Assembly (NCBI GenBank): GCA_028023455.1 | Contig: JAQFVV010000349.1 | Coordinates: 467,501-531,500 of the forward strand | Origin: Epiperipatus broadwayi | Taxonomy: Eukaryota > Onychophora > Udeonychophora > Euonychophora > Peripatidae | Direction: 5' to 3' | DNA length: 64,000 nucleotides | Part shown: piece after piece, positions 47,040-58,411 of the stretch | Position numbering within the stretch: position 1 is the first letter of the stretch | Layout of the letters: every line of letters starts with the position of its first letter | Notes under the pieces: generated by a model | What the model was told of the DNA's origin: nothing | The model's input: only the letters and a program-made list of their open reading frames with translations | Databases searched by the model: none | Position numbers and translations under genes: made by a program

Positions 47040-47540
47040 TTGGAATTTTAAATCAATTCTTAAAAATCAGAACTTTTTCAGAGAGCTGTAATGAAGCACC
47101 TATAGAATATGTAAAAAGTTTGGAGTGATACTTTAGTATTAATGTTTTGACAGAAGAAGCAAAACTAGCAATAGCATGTAGTCATCTCCAAGGTGCAGTG
47201 CAAGCATGGTGGGATTCACTGTTCACCCAACCTACAAATTTTGATGATTTTAAAGGAGCACTAATAAGCTGTTACTGGAGTGACAATTATCAGGAGGGGA
47301 TTAAATACAAGGTGTACAAGGAGAAATCACCTGGAGAGCCTTATCCACCCTTCTTTATAAGACAGGTGGCCAGGTTAAGAGCCTTGACATCTGACACCTA
47401 TCTGAATTCCATATTATTAGAATGATACAGCACAGCTTCCCAAGTTATGTAGAAAGAATGCTAATTGGGACTGCTCGTCAATCTATTGAGCAGATTGCTG
47501 AACTATTAACAGCATATGATAGCTGCAGTACATCAACAAC
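47040..47540 (+). pseudogene. Retrotransposon gag (capsid-like) fragment
   Basis: The frame 47147-47425 reads TEEAKLAIACSHLQGAVQAW WDSLF in two parts, followed by FDDFKGALISCYWSDN and RQVARLRAL. Gag capsid domains of LTR elements typically read ...A.L.G.A..W......W..F...L...F. In another frame the sequence continues (HSFPSYVERMLIGTA, then QIAELLTAYD), as expected for the second half of capsid. The capsid packages element RNA into cytoplasmic particles. Frameshifts break it, and no protease, RT or integrase frame follows before the right repeat. Confidence 0.6.
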
Positions 47541-47550
47541 TAAGGAAGGA

Positions 47551-48062
47551 GGAGCAAAGCAACCATAAAACAAACCTTCCTATAGAAGAGATGATGGGCC
47601 TAGAATAGGAGCCATCAGATACAAAAGGAAAATGCCTCCTTGAAAATATAGCAACTATAACCCATCACCATGGTATCATCATCAAAGAAATGGGATACCA
47701 CCATGGAAAAGGCAAAGAAGATATTCAACAGGCAATATGCATAGCCCATACCAAACCCGAGTTATAAAAAGATCAAATAGTTATGATAAGTTGCAGAAAA
47801 GTGTGAGGAGCAAAGCAACCATAAAACAAACCTTCAATATAGAAGAGATGATGGGCCTAGAATAGGAGCCATCAGATACAAAAGGAAAATGCCTCCTTGA
47901 AAATATAGCAACTATAACCCATCACCATGGTATCATCATCAAAGAAATGGGATATCACCATGGAAAAGGCAAAGAAGATATTCAACAGGCAATATGCATA
48001 GACCATACCAAACCCGAGTTATAAAAAGATCAAATAGTTATGATAAGTTGCAGAAAAGTGTG
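47551..48062. repeat. 256-bp tandem duplication downstream of gag
   Basis: GGAGCAAAGCAACCATAAAA at 47551 recurs at 47807, and the whole 256-bp unit is repeated almost without change up to about 48062. It lies where the gag C-terminus or nucleocapsid would be. The near identity shows a recent local duplication inside an already decayed element. Confidence 0.9.
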
Positions 48063-48474
48063 GCTAGAAACCCAAGCCACTATGATAATGTATGGCGTGA
48101 AAAATGCCCAAAAATAGGACAAAATAGAAATTCATCACCTTAAAACAAAGAAATATGCCATAGGAGAACTGATCATGATCATCAGTCTCCCAAGCCGGGT
48201 TGTAGTTATAATTCAGAACAATAAAATTAAGATAACTGATGGAAGATGTTTGTGAGTGGAATATAGTGATGCATGAATTTGTGTTTTTCATGTAAGGGTG
48301 GATGGATGATTGAGCAGAGCTGCTTGGATGCATTGTATTATGATGCTCTGAAGCATATGCTCAGCACTATCCAGACCTGGATGTTGAGCTTCTAGAGTAG
48401 TCCAGCGGTGTGTATATATAAGCCTCATGAATAGGACTTCGTCTCATGAATAGACCAAATGAATAAGCCCCTAA

Positions 48475-48580
48475 GACTCACAGAAGCTGAGCAGGGTTGG
48501 CTCAGTGCCAAATTTTTCTGGATCCTACTCTTAGTTGGATGATCCCTCTAGGTACAAGATAGGTAGTGCTTAAAAATGAA
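48475..48580 (+). pseudogene. 5S rRNA-like sequence (5S pseudogene or 5S-derived SINE head)
   Basis: CTCACAGAAGCTGAGCAGGG followed by TTGGCTCAG and then TTAGTTGGATGATCCCTCTA with GGTACAAGATAGGTAGTGC resembles the 3' two-thirds of 5S rRNA, which usually runs ATCAC-GAAGTTAAGCA..., GGTTAGTACTTGGATGGGTG and a GGGTGCTGT end. An inserted segment sits between the two halves. It is too diverged to be functional. An internal pol III control region in a SINE3-type repeat is an alternative. Confidence 0.45.
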
Positions 48581-48810
48581 ATATTTTCTCATGATGTCAT
48601 GGGGCTGTGTGTACTAGTAGTTTGTGCTTGCCATCTGCTTATTCTAGCATTGGAGGCTACAGTTCATGTATTCACTTTTCTGGCTCATCTTACCCATTTC
48701 ATCAGCAAATCTAAAACCAGTAGAGAGGCAGTAATGAGAAATGATGTGTATAAGTATATGGAGTAAAATCGTACTTCCAGGTGATTTCATCCCAAAATTT
48801 GGTGGGGGGG

Positions 48811-49090
48811 TAATGAAACAGAAACTCTGTTTCATGTGTATTAAGATTTATTTTACCCTCTCCCCTAAAAAAAAATAGGTAGCTGTATATGAAAGAAGTT
48901 GATCCTATTTTTTTAAAAAAAAAAACAATGAAGCAAAAAGTTTAAAGTTAACAGAAAATCATTATTTTTTATAATTGAGGGGAAAAAAGATAAACCATTA
49001 TTGATTTTATAATTTTAAATTATGATATAAATACGTCTCTAAGTATTTACTTAAAGCTGGCATTTATTAAAAATAGTACATTTTAATTTT
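48811..49090 (+). repeat. ~280-bp direct repeat, right copy (possible LTR)
   Basis: This is the partner of 42511-42790. It is immediately preceded by GGTGGGGGGG (48800-48809), which would serve as a polypurine tract if this is a 3' LTR. Its right edge abuts the Penelope RT remnant ending at 49083, which it appears to truncate. Confidence 0.55.
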
Positions 49091-49763
49091 TTAAATTATT
49101 CAGTTTATATAAAAGAACATCGATAATGTCTTGAGGACCACAAACAAAAACATCAACATGTCTAGTATAAATTTTAATATTTTCAAAATTATAAGAATTA
49201 AATATAATATCTTCATATTTTGATAATGTACAATTACAAATTTGTGCAGCCATAAGTAATCCCATTGGCCATCCTTTACCCATTTTATAAAATTTATTAT
49301 TATATGTTGCAATAATATTATCACTTATAAATTTTAGTGATTCAATAACAAAATCTACCAAATGTTTACTTACAGACATATTAATTAGTGCAATGTCAGT
49401 TAAACTTATAGATTCAAAATGATCAATTGATCCATGTAATTCCATTACATCCAATGAAGCCAACAAATCATTATCATTTATTTTTATATTTTTAATTCTA
49501 TCAACAAATTCATAAAAAGATGCAACTGTATAGCTTCCAAATACCAACATATATTGTAACAATTTACCAATATATTTAGGTGTTTTATACATAAATGATC
49601 CACCAAAATCTGTTACTAATCTAAGAGGATTTCCTACTTTTTGAAGTTTAATATTAGCAAATATTCTTGGGCATATAGATGTAGATGGATATATATCATA
49701 GTATGTACAACTATCCATAAAATAACTTTTAGCTTTTTTAAAAATACTATTTATAAATTTCAC
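49083..49763 (-). pseudogene. Penelope-like reverse transcriptase fragment, dead active site
   Basis: This is the longest open frame of the window (226 codons, minus strand). In order it shows RIFANIKLQKVGNPLRLVTD (entry to the RT domain), ASLDVMELHGSI (motif A, usually SLDV..LY.SI), FYKMGKGWPMGLLMA (usually G.PMGSP.S) and YTRHVDVFVCG (motif C, usually Y.RYVDDVF). In motif C the second catalytic aspartate is replaced by valine, so polymerase activity is lost even though the frame is open. The telomerase-related RT of Penelope elements normally precedes a GIY-YIG endonuclease. Here the downstream part is cut off by the direct repeat at 49090. Confidence 0.85.
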
Positions 49764-49924
49764 ACATTATCCCTTCATGTTATAACTATCAATTATATTA
49801 AATCCTAATTTACTCATTTGTGTTTTAATTTTTTTTCATTATATACATCTTTTTTAATAAAACACATTTGTAAACCTTTATCTTCTTTCAAACATATATT
49901 TTACTTAATAAATCTCTATTCAGT

Positions 49925-50245
49925 GATGTTCTATTCAAATTTTTCAAACTAGATTTTAGCTTATGGTTTTCATCAGTGAGGAGATTTGGGATTTTTTTAA
50001 AATAGCTCAAATTAAGAAAGATTAAAGGCCTTTTTTGATTTGTGTTGGTAGCTTGATGGTATAACAAAAAGTAAAAAATGATTCCTAGAGAAAATATGCA
50101 TTAGACCTAAATGTCCCAATATACTGTCAAAAAAATCCAAAAAGCTCTTCATTGATGTAAGACATAATTTAGAACTAGTCTCAGGATATTTTGTGTTATA
50201 AGGATTATATCAAAGACATTCTAAAGAGGTGAAATATTGATTGTT
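49925..50245. repeat. Family 2 inverted pair, decayed
   Basis: The left half carries, on the minus strand, CTCA + CTGATGA (49976-49970) + AAACCATAAGCTA + AAAATCTAG. The right half carries, on the plus strand, TTGATGT (50152) + AAGACATAATTTA + GAACTAGTC + TCAGGATATT. The two halves match the family-2 units at 7.3 and 7.6 kb. Both cores are damaged. Confidence 0.55.
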
Positions 50246-52074
50246 GCCATTGGGATGACATGGCAAAGAATGGAATGCATAAGAGAACTGTAATTAAACT
50301 TGAAATATATTTAAGAAAAAAAAATCTGCAGAAGTTAAAAAATAGCATTGAAAAACTTCAAATAAACAAAAAATAAATAAGTTAGCATATACTATATGTG
50401 AACATTTTTGTGTTTCACAACTTAGTTTGTTTAGTTGTCTCAAATCTCATTTCTAAAGCAGTTGTGTTGTTTGTTTTTTATTTCTGCTTTTCCCCTTGGT
50501 GTTAGAATGGTCATATATTTTATTAATAGATGTGCCCAAGATATGGTTAATTGTGCATATGATTAAAATATTTTCACTTTGTATTTTAATTCATTTACTA
50601 TTTTTGAAAAAAAAAACATGAAGACATATATATATAATTCTCTTTTCTTTCATTATATATATATATATGACTCTAATTAATTTTTTTTTTTTTTTCAGTC
50701 AACATTTCTGGTGAGTAATATTGTTATATATATTTTATTAATTTGTTTAACATTTTTAAAAAATATTTTTGTTTTTTGTTTTATATATGATAAAATTTGT
50801 ATATCATTATATATACATAAACCTACTCATACATACACGCACACACAAGAAAGTTGTCATGACAACAGGTTATGATTGTTGATTGTTATTGATAATGGAA
50901 TTGTCTAAGTGTTGACTAATTTTAAGGATATATATATAGAGATAGTAACTCCATTGGTTCAATAACATTAGAATAATTGACTTTTTTAATGATAGAATTT
51001 TTTTTCCAATTTGATTATAACTATAAATATAGCATTGCCAAGAGTTATCAAAATGGCGATTATAGATAAGACTTTGAAATTATTTATGAAACAAAAAAGA
51101 ATGGAGAAATATGGAAGTTGTCTATCTATTAATAAAACATGTTGCTAAATTATAATAATTGCGGCAAAATTTAAAATCAAGTAAAAACATTCATTAAAGT
51201 AATTTATATTATGAATTACACAGAGATATAATTTATAGTTGAATACCCCATAATAAAATAAATAAACCTTCGTAACATAATGATAATTTCAGTGAATTGT
51301 ATTCGGTTTAAAACACATGTAGACAAACTTTTATCTCCACAAAACATTTAAATGTTCATTTATGAATCTGTTTGTGTGCAGAACTGTGATATAAAACTGT
51401 TGTCCGAAAGTAAAAATGTATTTAAGAAAAACCATACAAATAACAAATAGGCATCTAAAATATGAGAACAGTTTATTTAGAAATTTTAATCTTGTTGATT
51501 TTAGTAAAATTAGAATAATGTATCATTCAGTTTAAAAATAAATATAAATAAGCATTTATTTGTTGGGATAGTAATTTTATTTGAAATAATTCTGTTATAT
51601 AAATTGTATAATAAATATGGCTGATTTACCAGAAAAGAATAAGAACAACAATATCTTGTGGAAGAAAGCTGCTGCCAAGTCGACCTAGTAAAATTTCCGC
51701 CTACTAAAAACAATTGAGTGAAAAGGGAGTTTGGATTCGCATCACTTTTCCATCATGTGATCAACACTATATAAACAAGTGTCGAAGAAGTGCATTCTTT
51801 TTTCCTTTTTTCTCTTGTTCTTTTGCTTGGAAGAACAAAACTTAATTTTGTCATTTTAATTCTTAATTCATTGTTTTAAAGCCATAATGGTCGGCTGAAA
51901 GTACCTAGTTGAATGTTCACCTTCCAAGGCAGATACAGATTTCTTGATTATGACTATCATTGAAATAATTTGCCAATAATAATTAAGTTTCTATTTAATA
52001 TCTGGATCTGATAAAAATTTAAAAGAAGAAAATTTACCAACTGAATTTTTTTTATAAAACTAAGGAATTATTTA
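50246..52074. other. Non-coding DNA with a TATA-like site
   Basis: At 50846-50940 is a single diverged arm of the palindrome repeat at 2.06 kb (GTCATGACAACAGG, GTGTTGACTAATTT). At 51766-51778 CACTATATAAACA resembles a TATA box, with pyrimidine-rich sequence after it (51796-51840). No gene starts can be shown there. Otherwise nothing is recognised. Confidence 0.35.
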
Positions 52075-52093
52075 AATTTATAAGGAATTATTT

Positions 52094-52195
52094 TTTTCTC
52101 ATGTGTCATAGCATCAGTCGGGAAGCGAACCCGCTAACCCGGAACAACTGCTTGTAAAGCAGCTGTCGCTGACCTCTCGACCACCAATGCTCGAC
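52094..52195 (-). mobile_element. tRNA-derived SINE, copy 2, with 19-bp target duplication
   Basis: The 19-base target AATTTATAAGGAATTATTT is present at 52075-52093 and again at 52196-52214. Between them, on the minus strand, are GGTGGTCGAGAGGTCAGCG (A box) and GGGTTCGCTTCCCG (B box), ending TGATGCTATGACACATGAG with a short A tail. The ~100-bp body is essentially a tRNA-like unit, and the clean duplication marks its true ends. Confidence 0.9.
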
Positions 52196-53162
52196 AATTT
52201 ATAAGGAATTATTTAAATTTATAATCAAGGACTTCAATCTTTTAAAACTACAGAACAATTGACTTGTTATGTATGCTTAAGTGTAATAGATTTTATTGTA
52301 TTTATCAATTTTCTTCAAAATCATTATTCAAACTCACCTGCAAAATTGTTGATGTAATATAATAGCTGTGTTTTCCAATTTTTGGGAAAGAAATCAGAAA
52401 ACTGTGGGAAGCATAAAATAATGCAATATCCTCCATTCCTTTAATTTAAATTCAAAAGGAAAATGTAATCACCCAAGAAATCGCCAACTTAATTACCCTC
52501 TTAATAGATTATTTTAATAAAAATTGTCGCAATCAACCTTGTCAGTATTTTTTTAAAAAAACCCACCATGTTATGACTGGATTTATGAATCTAATAATAT
52601 TGTTGAAGCTTGATCTCATGTGAATAAATTCTTTTAAATGGATAACCAAATTATTTTGATATCTGCTATAACATGAATTTCAAAAAATTTAAAAATGATA
52701 ATCGAGTTTAGCTAAAGGAATTTATTACTATAAAATCTGCGAGAAAGAGTAAAATTATACGGATTAAAACTCTTCATAAACATTTGTGCGTGATAATCAT
52801 ATGTATCATTTGTTGTTATAATATATATTTTTTGTAATATATAATAAAATTTGCTAGTAAGCATTTAGGATTAATTAACATTCTCGTCCACCATAAGAAG
52901 AGTGGGTAATATGTTTTCTTTAAACGAGTGTGACAGTGAATATATGATTCTAAAGATAGGTTGTTTCTTTAATATCATAGCTTTTAAATAATATATGGAG
53001 TTGTTTTATTGGATATGAGATTCACTTATTTTACATGTCTCATATTGATGTATTTTTATGGTGTCTTATTGTGTAAACATTTATAAAAGAATAAATGATA
53101 TTGTTTATATATTTAAAATGTACTTATTATAGTAATACTGCATTTAATAATTGATAATCGTC

Positions 53163-53268
53163 AAGCATTGGTGGTCGAGAGGTCAGTTACAGCTGCTTTA
53201 CAAGCAGTTGTCCCGGGTTAGCGGGTTCATTTTCTGGCTGATGCTATGACACATGAGAAAAAAAATAG
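53163..53268 (+). mobile_element. tRNA-derived SINE, copy 3
   Basis: Same family on the plus strand: GGTGGTCGAGAGGTCAG, GGGTTCATTTTCTGGCTGAT, TGACACATGAGAAAAAAAAT. The flanks TTGATAATC (53151 region) and TTGATAATC (53270 region) suggest a short target duplication. It lies at the broken 3' edge of the Penelope copy to its right. Confidence 0.8.
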
Positions 53269-53274
53269 TTGATA

Positions 53275-55060
53275 ATCATTCCATGGCTACAGATCAAATA
53301 GAATGTTTCATTTGAAACTTTAATATTGTATAAATGTATTAAACTTGAATTTACACAGAAAGTGTTTCCTATAAAAAAAAATGCCTTGAGACTGGCTAGT
53401 TTGTGAGACTTTGATGTGAGGGAAATTGCGGTATACAATGCCACAAATGTGAATAGACTTTATAAGCATTTTGTAGTTGGGGTGACTGGTTTCATGTTGA
53501 ATGTCCAAGTCAAGAATTTGATGCTTTGCAGATTACCTTCATTCTTTCATGTCCATTTTAATGAAGAGGCATTCGAGAAATCAGTCTGTATTTTATTGAT
53601 TTGCACATTGGGGCACAAATAAGGACATCATCCACATAACATATATATAACAAGAAGGGTGGATTCAAAATATTTAAGTAAGATAACTTCCTCAAATTTG
53701 TTGAGCCTATATTTGAGATTATCTCACTTATGGGAAGACCCATAGGCCAGCTGTCATTGTAAGATAAAGCAATGATCTCATTGTGGATCCAGTCAAAGCA
53801 TTCCAAGATAAATTCATTTCTATGCACATTATACTTGGCTTTATTAAGGGGTTTTGATAATTTGGATAGACAGTATATGCAAGATGGATCCATACAATGC
53901 AGTGATGTCCAATGATGCTAAATGGTCTTGCTTATTGAATTGAATATTATTGAGTCTATCAACACATTTGAATGAAAACTTGAGAGTAAATCTACTAAAG
54001 CTAAATTGATTTATAAGCCACTGGCCAATCATTTTGGAAGCCTTGTGGTAATAGGTTCCACCAAAATCAATTATTAAGCATAGAAAATATTTGGCTTTAT
54101 GTAATTTTTATATTGGCGAATAGTCGGTCAGATTCAGCAGACAGATATATGTTAAAGTATTCATGTTTTGAAAATGCTTTATTACAAAATTTGCGTAGAA
54201 CAGCAGACATAAATTAATCTTTCCTTATTTTTAAGTTGTATGAGTCTATTGGCTTAAATCTTGTTTATTAATTTGTATCTGCATTTTAAAACTATGTTGT
54301 TTTTATAGAAATATTGTTTGGTACAGTCTACACATTTAAACCACACCTTGTCTTGTACCTTGGATTGTTTATGTGAAATGTTCTGCACAACTTAACCAAT
54401 AACAACCTCCTTTTGCTGGCTGACATTATAAATTATTTCAACGTCAGCAGCAAGCTCCCTTATTGGGTATATCCAAATTCTGCCAATGAATCATGAGCCA
54501 AGATTTAAAATCCACTTAATATTATCAGATGGATCATATTTTGTCAGGTTAATGAAGTTGTAAGCTATTGCAGAGCTATCTTTACACCTTGACTGATGGT
54601 GAGAAACTGTATTTTCCTGGAATATTTTGCCTGTAAATTAAGAATGAATACTATGCATTTATCAGTGATCTCAGATGGTATGTCCTGTAGAGCCCATATT
54701 TTCACTTATGTAACTCTTCATTTTTTGGATGTTTCTTACAACCCTTGATAATATTTTTTAGCTAGAAATATTTTAGCTAAAAGGTTATTTTTTTCATTGT
54801 TAAAAATAGCATTGGACATGTAAATTTGGCAGTAGTTTGGAATGATGGTAGGTGTGGAGGGACCGTACTGCCGGAATGATTTTATGAGCCAAACAATTTT
54901 CAAGGCATTTAAATCTTTTGTGCAACACACAGGTTGACTTACAGAGTTTGTGAACCATCTTAATCTTATGATAGGTGTCCGTTATATTCAAATATAACTT
55001 TGAGAATTTAGTGAACTATATCTTGGAAAAGGTAACAAATAATATATACACATAACCGTA
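53275..55060 (-). pseudogene. Penelope-like element, N-terminus and RT, broken
   Basis: Read right to left. The N-terminal region (54991-54736, two frames) has KMVHKLCKSTCVLHKRFKCL and LAHKIIPAVRS. The mid-region (54032-53844) has KDRLNNIQ-like then LASLDITALYGSI (motif A). The frame 53893-53558 has WPMGLPISEIISN (usually PMG.P.S) and ICYVDDVLICAP, where the YVDD catalytic motif is intact. After that (53508-53320) comes MLIKSIHICGIVYR, the thumb-like region also seen in the neighbouring plus copy. At least five frameshifts or stops separate these blocks. The C-terminal endonuclease is lost where the SINE at 53163 sits. Confidence 0.85.
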
Positions 55061-55149
55061 TTGGAGATCAACTTTTTATTGTAAAATTAATAAAATAAGC
55101 CTAGTGCACTTTTGACTATTTAATCATATTAGTCACAATGATGGAATTG

Positions 55150-56270
55150 ATAATGAGGAGAAAGTTATGGCATTTATTAAAGAAATGAAACTCAATAGAG
55201 AACTTGCATATTTGAATGGTATAATATTGGCATTTTTGTAAAAGGGGAATGTTGGAATTTTTTAGTTAATTGTGTGTTAATCTCTAGAAATGCCAGGTCT
55301 CTTTATCTTGGAATTCTTAGACTAGATCCACAATGAAATTGCTTTATCTAACAATGTTTACTACAAAATGGATAATGTCTGTCTTATGGGCCTTATATAA
55401 GTGGGATAATTTCAAGTATTATGCTCAACAAATTTGAGGAAGTGATCATACCTAACTACTTTATGTTCACTCCTTTCTTGCTATATATACATTATGTGAA
55501 TGATATTATTTGTACCCCCCTCCCCCAATTAAAATGAACATGAGAGAATGAGGACAAGGTTTTGGACTTGTAAGTCACCCACCTCAAATATAAAATGCTT
55601 ATAAAGCCTATTTATATTCATGGCATCATATGCCCCAAATCTATCACATCAAAATCTCACAAACTAATCAGTCTCAAGGCATTTTTCTATAGGAACCACT
55701 ATCTGAGTAAATTTGAGTCCAATAAGAAAAATAATATCAATTCTTATGTCACAAATATATACAACATTGGATATAAAAACATAACTATTATTAAAACTGT
55801 TAAAAAGAAATTATTCCAAAATTAAACACCACCCATATCAATCAATGACAAACCCTGGATATCACTATATTATATCCCCAGTGCTATCTATTTATTATAT
55901 TATTAAACTCTGTGCTTTAACTCATCAAATTGGTCTATGCACTCCTACCACCCTTAAACAATACCAAAGATACTCCGCCCTTAGAACAGAAATCACAAAT
56001 AGTGTACAAAATTGCATGCAGCTACACTAATCACAAGGAATCATGTTCCAACCTATCCACTTGAATTGCAAAATACCAATATCTATATAACCATGCGAAA
56101 GCTCAAACTGATTCCAAATCAATCTTCTATGAGCATGAATTCAACCTTACCCACATCTTCGAACCTACATCTGTCATTGTGGTCTGCTTCAAAAGTAACA
56201 ATGCCAAGTGAAAGAGGCCTGGCATATTGCCAGAAATAAACACCCAACAAACAGATTTCAGCATCTCCCT
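55150..56270 (+). pseudogene. Penelope-like element, RT end to C-terminus, broken
   Basis: In the opposite orientation to its left neighbour. Early blocks include the LMGLI..-like and YIMWMI-type degraded RT region (55380-55510). MLIKPIYIHGIICPKSITSK (55595) is equivalent to the same region of the left copy. It continues with LISLKAFFYRNHYLSKFES, then TKTVKKK-like, LRYSALRTEITNSVQNCM, and a C-terminal block (56012-56239: NPTLPTSSNLHL..., SERGLAYCQK) in the place where the endonuclease lies. With the minus copy it forms a head-to-head pair around 55.1 kb. Many stops; inactive. Confidence 0.65.
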
Positions 56271-57266
56271 TTAAAAAAAATGGTAATATAAATTAACTTA
56301 TTTTCCATTCATATATATAAATTCTTTATTGAGTGATAAATGCCACAATTTTCTTCTCACTATCAATGTCATGATTATGATTAGTATGATTAAGTAATCG
56401 AAGGTACACTAAGTGTATTTTGCTAATTTTACAATAAAAAGCTTATTTTTAATATAGATATGTGTATATTTTGTTTGTTAAAATTTCTATATTAAAAGAC
56501 AATTTTTCTGGCACTTTTGCAAGAAAAACTTGGAAAATATGTTTTTTTTATTTAACGTGTTTGGTAAATAGCTTACATTTTTATTTATTTATTTCCACAA
56601 AATAAATCCAGAGATTAAAACACATGCTAAAATAAAACAAATTAATATTTAAAAAAAAATCATTTTTGAAATAATAATTAAATAATACTTTAAAACAAAA
56701 ATATTTATTTAGTAAATTTGAAATTTTAATTTTTTCTCTCAAAAGTTTTCATATTATTTTTTGGACAATCCTGCAGAATTGTTAGTAGAGATAAGAAATA
56801 TCTGTAAATAAAACAATTATTTAAATATCAAAGTGTTTTTATCATATTTTAAAAAACCATTGCTGCCACACTCACATTCAAAAACATTGCATTTCTTTCC
56901 TCCTTTTCTTAGGCTGACTCTGATATTGTATAAGAATTCTAATTTACTTATGTGGTAATTAAAAATATCTACAGCCAGAGTATGATTCTCTGGAATGCTT
57001 TATTTCTGAGCTCCATTTCATATGGCAAGAAAAAAAGAAAATCTGGTTTGTTTTCATTATTTTTTCTGAACCACTGTCTAGATCAACTTTAACCTGCATA
57101 TCAGTAATTCATTAAAAATAGTTCTTGTTTGTTTGACAACCCATCCAAAATTTTTCATGCATGAACTTTGCCATGTTTTCTATTAACAAAGTTATATTCC
57201 TGCAATAGTAAAATATTTATACTATTATTCAATTTTTATGTGTGTTATTACACTATTAATAAGTAA
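56271..57266. other. Non-coding AT-rich DNA
   Basis: No feature recognised. Confidence 0.5.
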
Positions 57267-57592
57267 TAATGTGAAAGGTAAAACCTTTGACAGATGCACC
57301 TTAAAAATGCTTATGTGACAATCAATCAGATGTAATAATGACTGCACATGGAACTCTCAATTCAAAGGTGTTTTAAGCTTCATGCTTTTAGTTCAGAATG
57401 CTTGAATCTGGCTTATTTATATATACATTTAAGTAGAAAAGAAGGTAGGTTCCATCTTTTTCTCTTAAAATCTCTGGCTTGTGTTTTTGAATTGAGAGAT
57501 CCATGTGCAGTCATTATTACATCTGATTGGCTGTCATTTAAGCATTTTTAAGGTGCATCTGTCAAAGGTTTCAGCCTTTCACATTATTATTA
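57267..57592. repeat. Fold-back element with ~100-bp arms
   Basis: TAATGTGAAAGGTAAAACCT (57267) through CATGGAACTCTCAATTCAAA is inverted in the right arm (TTGAATTGAGAGATCCATGT at about 57488 to AAAGGTTTCAGCCTTTCACA, ending near 57592). A ~110-bp loop contains no recognised sequence. The arms are only a few per cent diverged, so it is moderately young. Confidence 0.85.
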
Positions 57593-58411
57593 TATCATCT
57601 GCTTATGCTTAATAAATGTAATACATTTACTATTAATAACTATAATTTATTATATATGTAGTCTGATATTTTAAATTTTCATACATTGTCTATTGATATA
57701 ATTTTTATATGCATTAGCACCACCAAACTAGATCAATTTGAAATAACATGGCTGATGTAACTCTTTCATTTCATTAGTACCAACTTGTTAAAATTTGTTT
57801 GGGTTTTAAAATACTTTAATTACTTTTAATTCAGAACTTCTCACACACATAATTTGTTTACATTTTTCATTAATAAAAATACTTCGACTTGGTTTTCATT
57901 CAATAATAAAATATTTACACTACTGTATTTTACTTCTTAACACTAATTAATAACTAAGTCATATTCTGTGTGTGATACTTCATTATGTAGTTTGTTAATT
58001 AGGCATTTAGCCAGGATTTATTTAAGGAAGAAATTTTAATTTTTTATATTTAAATACATTTTTAGAGGGCATTAAAATGTGTTGCACATTATTTTATTTA
58101 TTTATAGGTTATAAAAAAATTCAAATATTTGATTTGTTCCACTAGATATATTTTTTACATTTTGTCCAATCATGTAAGGATTTTATTACAATGAAGAGAA
58201 TTGCATTAAATAATATTCTAGGACATCACACGCCAGATTCAACCACTCTACCACAATTCTAAACTGAATAAAATATATAAACTCTGTAAAATATTATTAA
58301 TAAACATAATTTCATCACTTGCAGAATTACTGTATTATGAGGCAATATTTTAAAAATAAGTTTTATTTTAAAATTTGTTAATAGTAATGTGTTTTTATTT
58401 ATTTATAAATT
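57593..58411. other. Non-coding AT-rich DNA
   Basis: No feature recognised. Confidence 0.5.

Noticed and set aside
51766-51840. TATA-box-like site as a host promoter
   Set aside because: No downstream coding sequence or transcript evidence; TATATAA strings are common at this base composition.
57348-57551. 67-codon frame within the fold-back
   Set aside because: It spans the loop and one arm of an inverted repeat and has no recognisable protein similarity.
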